Of a stretch of DNA of 64,000 nucleotides, positions 54,930 through 64,000 are shown one piece after another; within the stretch, counting starts at the first letter, position 1, and every line of letters starts with the position of its first letter. Under the pieces are notes generated by a model that was given only the letters and a program-made list of their open reading frames with translations, was not told the DNA's origin and made no database searches. The DNA is taken from positions 306,054 through 370,053 of the forward strand of contig FN649735.1 of NCBI GenBank assembly GCA_000310025.1, read 5' to 3'. A program made the translations under genes and the position numbers. Origin of the DNA: Ectocarpus siliculosus (Eukaryota; Sar; Phaeophyceae; Ectocarpales; Ectocarpaceae).

Positions 54930-57475
54930 AGCTTGCGCTTCATTTGATGTGCTGCGTCGGACCTTGCGATTGCCAATCGGCCCAACCTTGAGACGTTGCA
55001 AGATCTGCATCGAAGACCCGGGTGTTGAGACCAGGTTCATCGGGTACATAGGTGAGGGAAGAGGTGTTCAGGACGAGGGTCCCGCGGTTTAGGGGGGGTT
55101 ATATGAAGATTGTGGAAAGGAGGTGGGTCTATTTGCTGTGACCGCCCTTCCTTTTGTGAGCCCGCTGGCAAACAGCAAAGGGTTTCAGATGAGTGAGAAG
55201 GAGCAGCACGGACGACCGGAAACGAGCCTTGTTTCCTGTATTGCTCGCCACTCGCGCGCAGGGTCAAAAGCTGCTGCAGCAACAGTAGTCGTCAGTCAAT
55301 CGCAAGAGCGGGGTCAATCGAGGACGTTGTTCGAACGTGCAGTTCGCATACATATACGTGCACGTGCAAACCTTTTCGTACCATAGGGCCCAACGCATCT
55401 GTCATGAGGCGCATGTGCTGTACCGATCTACCGAACGCTTGGTGCAGGTTGTCTTTCCCTTCACAAAGGTATAAGCATCATAACTGACCGGGTATAAAAA
55501 GTAGGGCCGCTTGGGGGGATGGGAACCAGTGATGTGAGGGACAGAGAAAACGTAAACCGTGCTTTGCGTGTGCATTAGACACATGTACCTTGAGTGCGAA
55601 ATTGACAAGCGTATTTCATTGCAAAGAAGACAAACGCTTGACATGCGTGTCACGGGGAGTCTGGCCAACAATCACGCGCGGCACTATGTGACTTTTTTCA
55701 CGTGGAACAGAATGCAACCAAGCCAAATCTGCATTAATTCTTGGATACCTCACACTCATCGTCTCCCATGGAAGCTCATTTTTCGAGATCTCCTGCATTG
55801 CAACGGGCATCACGTTGATGACGTTGACAGTCATCTCCCCGTGCAGCAGTGTTTCCATGCGATGGTGCGGCCACACCCACAAGGGAGCTCCTTCTCACCC
55901 TCACAAAACGCCTCGATTCGTGCGTACAGCAATTCTGTTCTGGTCCACGCCTGCGGGGCTATGTCCCCGTTGTCCGCATACAACAAGCCTGGACCAGTCC
56001 CAATCGTCGAATCTCAATCGTTTGCACAAACAGCAGCCCCAGCCATGTCTGCTTCAACCGTCGTGCCGTTAACAGTACCAGAGGGTCTTCGCGGTTGGAA
56101 AACGAAGTGTAGAAGCACCCGACCCACCCAACACAAATGAAATTTCGCCGGCACAAGAAGGGAACGGAAAGTGAAGACCGGACCAGGACAGGGCCACCCG
56201 TGAAACGTGTCCAAGCTGCATTATTCTCGAATTTTACACCCCCGCAGCCTCCACGCGAAATGGCGTGTTAGTCTGGACGGGTCGCCTTCTTGAGTCTTGG
56301 CGGACACCTCCTACCATTCATTTTCCGTACCAAAATCCGTTTTCCCTAAATCAAATTTCAGAAAGAGCATCATGTGGAGGATTGAATACTCCCTTGCAAA
56401 GATACATAATCCTTGTGCATTACTGGTTTTAACCCGATGAAAGCTGAAAATTCTTACGATGTCATCACAATTCGCAAGGATTTCCCTAGTGTGGTAAGAC
56501 AATCGCGAGGCCTGTGTTGCGTGCCTTCCTTCTGCTTCGAGGCTCTGCCGAGAGCAGGCTTGGGGGCACCGCGATAACAGGCGCAACAACACAAAACGCG
56601 AAACTTTCACCAAAATACGGGAACGCCACAACAACCCCCACTGCGTCCACGCACTACTGCTCGCGCTGTCCGTAGGAACTTCTCTCCTTCAGTGCGGAGA
56701 TCACCTTCAGATAGGGGCACAATCGCCCAAAAAGTCTCTCTGTCGAGGATGACTGATTCCCTCTTCTCACATCAACTGAGATCCTTTGTCGTTAGTCCAG
56801 GAGCGTCGCCATTCTAAGCGCTTCCTTCGTTCTCGCCGCCCCCTGTCTCGTAGGCTTGCTGAGAATCTCGTACACCTCGTCGGGCTGGTCCCAGTTGGAA
56901 GGAGAGTCCTTGTCCACGCCGTATTTCATTCTGAAAATGCACCCAAGGCGGCAAATGGCAGCAGAGTTGTTCGATGTAGGACAGATCGTGCACATACATG
57001 GGGCGGTGAAATTGCAGCACGTCCGCAATGACCCGAAACCTAACAACGACCTGACTCTTCACTGCAACTAGTGCGGTAATACATTGCCAGATGATCCTCA
57101 TGATCTCGCGTGTCGGGTTGGTCCGAATACAGACGAGGAGACTTCTTGCCCGCACCCGTTGTCTGTCTAGGTGGAAACAGCGAAGTTTCTGCACAAGTTT
57201 GTGGTGTGGGCAATTGTTGTACATTCAAATTGTTGCACGCATGAAGAGCCGACGAGGTAAGGTGGCAAAATGGTCCAATAATTAGCTTGCAGGCGTTTTG
57301 TTTGCTACTATGCGGTCTGAAACGACCAGACTAACAAGGCGACTGGTCCAAGTCATGGAGGCAGGGGAATTTTCTGTCAGTTCATGCCGCGCTCCACCTT
57401 GATATCGAAAATCAACCAAGCTCTGTATGATTCTTCCACACCGCCAGGTTTATCCGACACCCAACTGGAACTCAC
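54930..57475. other. No confident gene; possible minus-strand exon at 55616-56000
   Basis: On the minus strand, YADNGDIAPQAWTRTELLYA, and in another frame GEMTVNVINVMPVAMQEISK, look protein-like but need a frame change. A plus-strand frame of 193 codons covers the same bases (55559-56140), with a TATAAAAAG motif upstream at about 55493. I cannot choose between the strands and recognise no family. The remainder shows nothing. Confidence 0.25.
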
Positions 57476-58712
57476 TTCTTGGTGTAGAACGACATCGCCT
57501 GTCTGTTCTCCTTGAAAACCGTCAGCATCACCTTCGTCATGCCGTGGCGATTTGCTAGAAGCTGACAATACGCCAGGGGGGGGGGGAGAGAGAGAGAATC
57601 GACATATTCAATCATACATGAGAGCTGGCAATGTGTGGCGTGTTTCAATTCTTGCTTGCCCTAGTCATTCCGCCATGGGCAGCGCATCCCCTGTTCGACA
57701 TGCAGCACCATCCGCTCATACTGCACCGAGAGACATCACAGCCACGGTGTTTCTGTGTGTCTGATATGTTGTAACACAGGTAAAAAGGTGGGAGGGGGGT
57801 GAAAGCCTCATGCAGAAGCCACACAGAAATATAATTGATTCACTTATCACACCCTCGCGTGCGCACGGTAACCCTTCGAGGTCACGACCGCAAAAATAAG
57901 TTCTCAAGAAACACAAGGTGGTTATAAAGAACCATCATTTGACGCCCGTGTTGATACGATAACCACACCTCAATGGCCTGCATCATTCGCCGCCCCAGGC
58001 CCCTCCGCGTCGCCCAAGGCGCCACCTGCAACTCGTAAACGTACAGCACGTCCTCCATTCCTCCGACTCCCTCCCCGTCCTCATTTTCGTCCTGATCCCA
58101 CGCGAAACGAAAATCGCAGTAGCCGGCGATTCGTTCTCCTGCGCCCCCCGGCTTTCTCTCCTCTCCCCCCCGTGAGCGTGCCCTTGCTGCCTCCTCACTG
58201 TCAGTTGCCCCCCCCGCACCATTCACCGCGCTGCTCTCGGAAACTCCCTCTTCTGCTACTCTCAACCTCGCCACCCCCACCGCTGCCGCCTCTGGACCAC
58301 TGTCGTCTTCAGTGCCGCAACGAGCGATCAAAAATCGAGAGTCCCGATGCTCCATCTCTCGCCACTTCTCTGCCTTGTTCCAGCCCCAACCGGCCGCCAT
58401 GTACATGTCGTGCATGTTGCTCTTGAGGAGGTCGTACATGACTTGTGTGTCTCCGTCCAGCAGGGTCTTCGGCGACCGTATCTCGAGGCGGACAGGTTCG
58501 GCGGGAACAGGCGTCGGCGCAGCAGCGCCAGACACGGCAGCGGCGGCGGGGAGGTCAATGGACAGGAAGGCTTCGAGCCCGGCCGAGAGATCAAGAGTGG
58601 CGTTGGCGGCCTCGATCCTGGATGCAGCGGCAGCTACGGCCGGCGAGCGCTTGGGAGCTGCAGGCGCCGCCGCCTTCTTCTTCTTAGATCGTTGCTTCTT
58701 TGCGCTCGGCAT
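57476..58712 (-). CDS. NAA40: N-alpha-acetyltransferase 40 (NatD) homologue
   Basis: Exon 1 is 57969-58712 (ATG at 58712, 248 codons) and exon 2 is 57476-57561; the donor is GTGTGG, the acceptor TTGTCAG, and the join is phase 0. NatD acetylates the N-terminal serine of histones H4 and H2A. Family landmarks are MYDLLKSNMHDMYMAAGWGW, YELQVAPWATRRGLGRRMMQ (acetyl-CoA binding R-x-x-G-x-G) and GMTKVMLTVFKENRQAMSFY. The N-terminus is very basic (KKQRSKKKK), a likely nuclear signal, followed by Ala/Pro-rich sequence. A ~50-residue Gly/Ser/Glu-rich insertion lies within the GNAT fold before AGYCDFRF, and a short acidic loop (DQDENEDGEGV) follows it. After exon 2 a GTGAGT donor follows YTKK; the short last exon was not identified. 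Confidence 0.85.
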
Positions 58713-60249
58713 GTCTCTTCTGTCTTCGGGTTTGGAACTGGCAGCCTTTGGCGCGAGCGGGTGGCGGCGATGCGGAGTTCGTGCTGTCGTGACCGGAGGC
58801 CGTCGCGGGAGGTGCTGGTTGTGGATGTCTTTGTTCTCGCTGCTTTCCCGAGAAAGAGCAACCTGCGCGTTGAATGGTGTAGGCGATTCTGAAGCTCATG
58901 TAACGTTGTTCATAGGGTGCGCAGGCAGCAGCAGCAGTTGCAACCAACCTCTATGTTGTGGGGACCTTGGCGGGGGGCATCACTCCACTTCACCTCACAC
59001 CATAGGGGTGTGACGCATCGCACGTACTTGCGCCAACTAACTGCTGTGTACACAACTCCCGAGACTGTCTTTCTCGCATTAGTAGACTGCTGTGCCGATT
59101 TACTGTCTTGCTGAGCTTCCAATACCCCGTTCCCTCCGGTCTGTCTTGCCTGTGTCTCTCACGCGCTCCTGCTTGAAAAAGCCCGATTACTGATTACAAA
59201 GATATACATTTCCAGCCCTTTTTTCCCCACGCTGAACGCCCACACACCCACGTTCCTTCGTTTCTTCAGTGGGAAGGAATGAGGACTTGTCCGATACCAA
59301 ACTTTGCTTTGTAGTATCGACGCTGTGGTCTACATAACACCTCTCCTTCTCTTACCTTCACCTCTTCTCTCTTTCTCTCTCTCCCTCTCAATCAATCAAG
59401 TTTTTCTTTCACATGCCCTTCTCGGCCGAGCATGGCCGACAACTAACAACCCTTTATCTCTCCCACTACAGCCGCACGGGCAGGCCTCACCTCGCGCATC
59501 TTACCCATCACGCCTCATCCAGGACGTGTGGGTGTGTGTTGAGCCCTTGGGCACGACATACTGTCGGTCTACTATGCCACGATTCCAGAGAGAAACGCAT
59601 GCAAAACGGCGATGTGCCTCTTCTCTCTTTCGCGAATGCAATGAAGGCTCGCGCTCTCTCTTCTTAGCCCTACATACACAGCAAGCACTGCTGTACGCAC
59701 TGCTGTACGCACTGCTGTACGCACTGCTGTACGCAGGAGTGCAGAGGATGGGTTTAAATTTTGAAAAGCAATTTTTGAAACTCACCTCGAGCGTAACTTT
59801 TGAGTCTGGCCAACACCCAAAGGAAGCTCAAAGGTGAGGCCGGCAACACAACAAGATTGCCGCGTAGTATAGAGAGCAGAGAGAGGGAGAGGTGGAGAGG
59901 GATAGCCACTGTGCCGGCTGCTGGCTGTCGCATTGCACACCCCTTTCACCGCGCACGTGGTGTCGGACTGCACGTGTCGGGAGGCTGGAGACGGAGCTCC
60001 GCAGAATACAATTTTTCGATGTGGGGTACCCAGGAATTCCCCTTGATCACGAAAAACGCAAGGCGGCGTGTAGAGATGAGGGACTGTCGACGTTGTTGCT
60101 CGATGTGTTTGCGTCACGGCGGTTTGGCGATTGCACAAGAAGAAAAGTGCATGTACTTGTAGCGACTAGCGAGTCGACCAGAGAGGACTGAATAAGAAAA
60201 CACACGCACACACACACACACAAACAGTCAACCCATCCGCAGGTCGAAG
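58713..60249. other. Upstream of NAA40; no further gene recognised
   Basis: The first few hundred bases must hold the NAA40 promoter; I see no clear TATA box. Elsewhere there is a CT-rich tract at about 59340-59395 and the 12-bp repeat described separately. Confidence 0.4.
59683..59736. repeat. 12-bp tandem repeat, ~4.5 units
   Basis: GCACTGCTGTAC repeated head to tail without change. Encodes LLYA repeats in one frame, but this is not evidence of a gene. Confidence 0.9.
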
Positions 60250-61130
60250 CATCGACAAGTCGATCCTAAAGCCAGGATCCGCCCTCGAAGATCGAGCTGC
60301 AAGTAAGGCAAATCACTATGCGGGAACTTTCAACCCGTCTAGATCTACCCTCCTTACCTGCTTTTTCAACGAATGGTGGTCTTGGCAAAGGCCCCAATCG
60401 ACTCATCGTTGCTATCGCCAACTGCTTAGCGCACGAAGCTTTTTGCCGGGGGAATTTTGACGACGAAAGAGCCTTAGTTCGCCTGAAAGCTTTTCATACT
60501 ATAATAACAGGATTCGGAGACGGTTCAGCTTCGAGCTAGCTCGTTTCCTGTCGATGCGAACTCGCGATGTGTTCAAACGTCATGGGCTACTGATCGACCA
60601 ACTTCGGCCAAGACCAATCGGTTGGGATCTCTGCGACAACGATAGTAACGGGGGTAATTCTTTTGGGAGTGACGGAGCCGAAGGAAAGGGAAAGGGAAGA
60701 AAGGAGGACGAAAACGACGATGGAGGAGGAAAACATGGAGGAGTGGAAGAGAGCAAAGGGTTTGAGCCAGATTACCTTCCCCAAAACAAGAAACGTAGGG
60801 CTAGGGGAGAGCTGCCCAGAGATTCTTGTCAAGATGAGGATCAGAATGATGGTAGCGAAAACAAGGAGGATAATGGTGAAAGTACTCCTAAACGAACTAG
60901 AGTACAATGTAATAGCCCTCGTAGACGCGTCCAGTTTTCTTCTGTTGCTGCTGTTTCTGTCTTTGATCCGAAGGATAGTTTAGCCTCCCCCATGCTGCCC
61001 CCTCACGGGGTCCCAGTTCATGGCAGATAGAAGTGTTTTGTGTTTTCAACCGCACTAAGACTGACGTCTTTTCATTGGTCAGCCGGTTAGCGCGGTCGAT
61101 GCTAATAATAAACACACGCACACACACAAA
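60250..61130 (+). repeat. Dispersed repeat, long copy B, with a possible coding frame
   Basis: Homologous in order to 51295-52365 and, for its 3' third, to 9640-9955. An open frame of 158 codons (60554-61030) encodes a charged protein: Gly/Glu/Asp-rich, then YLPQNKKRRARGEL, acidic DEDQNDGSENKEDNGES, and TPKRTRVQ followed by RRRVQFSSV. R-V-Q-F fits the RVxF pattern of protein phosphatase 1 docking, but such short motifs occur by chance. The tail GGTCAGCCGGTTAGCGCGG then TCGATGCTAATAATAAA resembles the D arm and anticodon loop of tRNA-Ile(AAU), and is followed by a CA run. Confidence 0.6.
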
Positions 61131-61402
61131 TAATCCGTCGAGGACTTCCATGTGAAGAGGACAAGATAAAAAAAATGACGCCGGAAACAACACCATACAA
61201 TATCTTGGCAGATTTCTGCTGACGGAAGGTTGAATCTACGCAATAAATATACCCAGGTTTCTGCTGTGCGTCCTCCAGTGTCCTGCAATAGCTCCCCAGA
61301 GAAACAACAATATCGATACCGAACCACTACACTCGTCGGCTTCCCTGTACAAGGATCATGGGGGGTGCTGTGCCGTTGGTATGGGACACCATGACCGATG
61401 TG

Positions 61403-61639
61403 CACAGGTGGACGTCGACCCCCCTTCCCCAAAATGTCGGATGCCTTCGCCCCCTTGTGGAGACCTTGACAAGGTCGAATACCTTGGAGAAGACAACCAA
61501 GGCCTCGAAAGGGGAGAAATCGAGGTATTTTTGAGGCCTTGGTTGTCTTCTCCAAGGTGTTCGACCTTGTCACGGTCTCCACAAGGGGGCGAGGGCATCC
61601 GATGACATTTTGGGGAAGGGGGGTGGACGTCCACCTGTG
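61403..61639. repeat. 237-bp long hairpin (foldback), arms ~105 bp, loop 26 nt
   Basis: The left arm (61403-61506) starts CACAGGTGGACGTCGACC and the right arm (61533-61639) is its inverse with about seven mismatches and small gaps. The centre is 61507-61532. The arms contain no coding motif. It may be a MITE without a clear target duplication, or a template for a long double-stranded RNA. Confidence 0.85.
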
Positions 61640-64000
61640 TGGTCAAGAATCAAGGGGGACAGGTGGTACAGCTTGTGACATCGACGGATGCTCGATTTTT
61701 CAGCTCCGCTCCGTCCCGACAGCTCGAACGACCGCGTCATTTCAACGCCTGGAAACAGCCCTGTCGGCCGTCACTCTAGCAGCACAATTTTATTTCTCTC
61801 AACCTTGTACTCCTAACTGGACCAAGTGTACAAAGAAACCAGCGGCACTTCGCACATGTATACGTACATGCGCACCATTTCGCCTGTTTCCGTGCCTTGG
61901 GACATATTTCGCTGGAGGAAGGGAGTCTTTTCTCACCCCCCCTTCTCAGAGGCACGCACGGGGATCGTCGGTTCATTACCGCGCACGCCCGAGGACCGCC
62001 AACCACCCGTGGCGCGTGTGCTTGACGCCCAAAGCTGAAAAACTGGCTCTTTTATTTGGGGACGTCTTCCGGGCGAAGAAAACCGTCGCAAGAAATACCC
62101 AAAAACTGCTTCGTATTAAGCAAGACTTCTGATGCGTGCGCAACGCACACGTGTCCCACAGACCATGGCAACACGAATACGTTAGAGTCAGCGATCAAAC
62201 GCAGCGGGTTGCAGCAGTAGGACCTGCAGCAAAGACACCACCACCCAAAACGCACACACTCACGCACACGCGAAAAGTCACGGCGAGAAAAATATATATT
62301 CCCCGCACATGATGCAAATTCCAGGCAATAATTGCAGACTGTACGCAAAGCCGGCGCTAAGGAACGTCATGACATTGAGATGCAACGATGCGACCGCGAT
62401 GGCATTGGCCATTATGTCCGCTTACATCGCCCCAGGGAGGCAATCCACCTACCTCCCGAAGGAGAGTCTCGTACTGCTGTAAAACTTGACGATTACATTT
62501 TCTCCCAACCAGGACTTGCATATTCAAGTCCCGCACGACGGGCCCAACTTTGTCATAACGGCTACCCGGACCAGCCATTGACCAACTACTGCTATAGACT
62601 ACCGCATTCCTCAAGGGTTCCGCATTTTGAGCCGCTGCCCAGCTTACCGCGACATACCCAGCTTACCGCGACATACAAAAATACCCAAACGCCGCTGCAC
62701 TACAATCTGAACACGACGATGTGCTCTTGATATGCTTCTGAGATGGAAGTGCACCCGCTTGAGGACTAATGTACACACCAAATAATTTACTGCTGCACGC
62801 ACAAGCATCACCACTCTGTCGGGTGGAAATTTGCGGTGCAAACGCACCCCGTGCACCACGCACTGTACGTACCTCTGTCTCTCCAAACAATAAGCGAAAA
62901 AGTCAGTAAAATAATGTTAAACACAACGTAAAAAACCAGCAACCAGTAAATATTTACTCCATAAAAAACAAAATTGGAGCGACTCGCCTACGGCCCAGCA
63001 CGATCGCCCGTACCGTATTCTTGCCGGCGATGACCGAAAACATTTCCTTTGGGATTAGCTTGTTGCCGCAACAGCGGCACGGGCAAACGCACAGGAGTGA
63101 CTTCGATTCTTGTAGGTAGATCGATTGTTCCAGGGTGCAAACCCGACCAACACTTGCAAGAAAAACTATCGACGACAACATTGAAAAACCTCCCCTTTTT
63201 TCGGCATTGTCAGTCAGCCTCTTGGCTCTAGGAGCAATCGATCCTTATAAATCTATCGCATCCCTGTGCGTTCCCCTGCACTTGTACAGAACCTCAACAC
63301 CTAAACTTCTCCTCCTACGGTAACAGAGGGTTGACATGAGGTGAAAAACAAAACTTATTGGCAACTCTTACGGTCTCCATGACGCACCCTCACTGCTGCC
63401 GTGGTCCTGCGGTCGTCGGTAAATCACCTGACCGGCACACAAAACAAGGGACGTTTTGGTCAGCGTTTACAAATAAAACGCAAATCAGCGCTAAGAACAC
63501 AAGCGACAGGGAACAGCGGGCACGGGTGTGGGAGTGCTTCATGGTTAGGCGGTCTGGCCGCCGTTGTTGTTGGCCAGCTCGTCCGCACTCACCAAAGCGG
63601 GACATTGAGGGGGCGCCAGGATTGTACCGCACGGACGAGATGGTTTGCATCTATAACACCATCACCCACACACCACCGAACAAACACCATGATATCCAAG
63701 CACCAACATTAAGCCCTTGCCAAGGCAGAAATGTTGGGGGAGCTCTCGGTACAACCACATCGAAACGTTGTAATCGAAAGGCCGAAGAGGTTCCTGTGAA
63801 AGATCTTTATTGAATTTGCACTCCAACTCCGATCGTCCCTTTGCCGTACTTTGTAGACGCAGTCGGCAACCAGTACTACCTCCATGTCCCCGGGAGGTTT
63901 GAGAATGATAGAGCGAGAATCGTTTCGAGCACACCTTGAGCTCGGAGTCAAGGTGGAGAAAGTCTCCGCTTCGTGACCGAATCTCCACCCTCAGGTCCAC
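61640..64000. other. No gene recognised to the end of the window
   Basis: A short direct repeat (CAGCTTACCGCGACATAC twice) lies at about 62640-62677. The open frames at 61539-62132 (+) and 63662-64000 (-) are the longest but show no family, and I would not call either. Confidence 0.35.

Noticed and set aside
58312-59013. Plus-strand frame of 233 codons opposite NAA40
   Set aside because: Shadow of the acetyltransferase exon; no motif of its own.
60942-60950. PP1-docking site (RVQF) as evidence of function
   Set aside because: A four-residue pattern in a basic sequence is expected by chance.

Overview
The window is nuclear DNA of a multicellular-type stramenopile, most likely a brown alga close to Ectocarpus. 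This is inference. It rests on GC-rich, intron-rich genes with short phase-0 exons, kinesin-light-chain-type TPR cassettes encoded one per exon, a stramenopile-style Ty3/Gypsy integrase tail, Ty1/Copia elements and abundant small inverted-repeat elements. There are no bacterial operons and no recognisable viral genes. Two runs of 100 N (19601-19700, 39115-39214) mark scaffold gaps.

Layout. 1-14 kb is gene-poor: one three-exon gene of unknown function (6779-8606, +), several small inverted-repeat elements with TA target sites, and an intact tRNA-Arg(ACG) on the minus strand (14032-14104). 14.8-25.7 kb is a nested pair of LTR elements. A non-autonomous element (14770-25725, duplicated target TGGAC) carries, inside its left LTR, a Ty1/Copia element (14837-22203, minus strand, duplicated target ACATA). 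The right LTR of the outer element preserves the unoccupied target site. 26.2-35.8 kb is a decayed minus-strand Ty3/Gypsy element whose reverse transcriptase is split by a ~560-bp inverted duplicate of its own downstream region. 36.8-38.1 kb holds the 3' end of a second Gypsy element. It runs into a 2.1-kb satellite (38172-40316) whose ~57-bp unit is about 60% a copy of the 5' part of tRNA-Arg(ACG), and whose two halves point in opposite directions around an assembly gap.

41.7-50.7 kb is the main gene, on the minus strand. Two exons encode a RelA/SpoT-fold-like domain, one a linker, and then come thirteen TPR exons of about 126 bp, all phase 0 at both ends, with several dead TPR exons between them. 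This design allows repeats to be gained or lost without changing frame, and a recent local duplication is visible. 54.1-54.9 kb is an intronless ankyrin-repeat gene (+). 57.5-58.7 kb is an N-alpha-acetyltransferase 40 (NatD) homologue (-). The rest, to 64 kb, holds two copies of a dispersed repeat, a 237-bp near-perfect hairpin and no gene I can name.

The genes do not form a pathway. The common thread is repeat-driven change: nested retroelements, exon-sized duplication in a possible recognition protein, and repeated capture of the 5' portion of tRNAs in repeats. All coordinates come from reading by eye and may be off by 1-2 bases, especially at exon edges.
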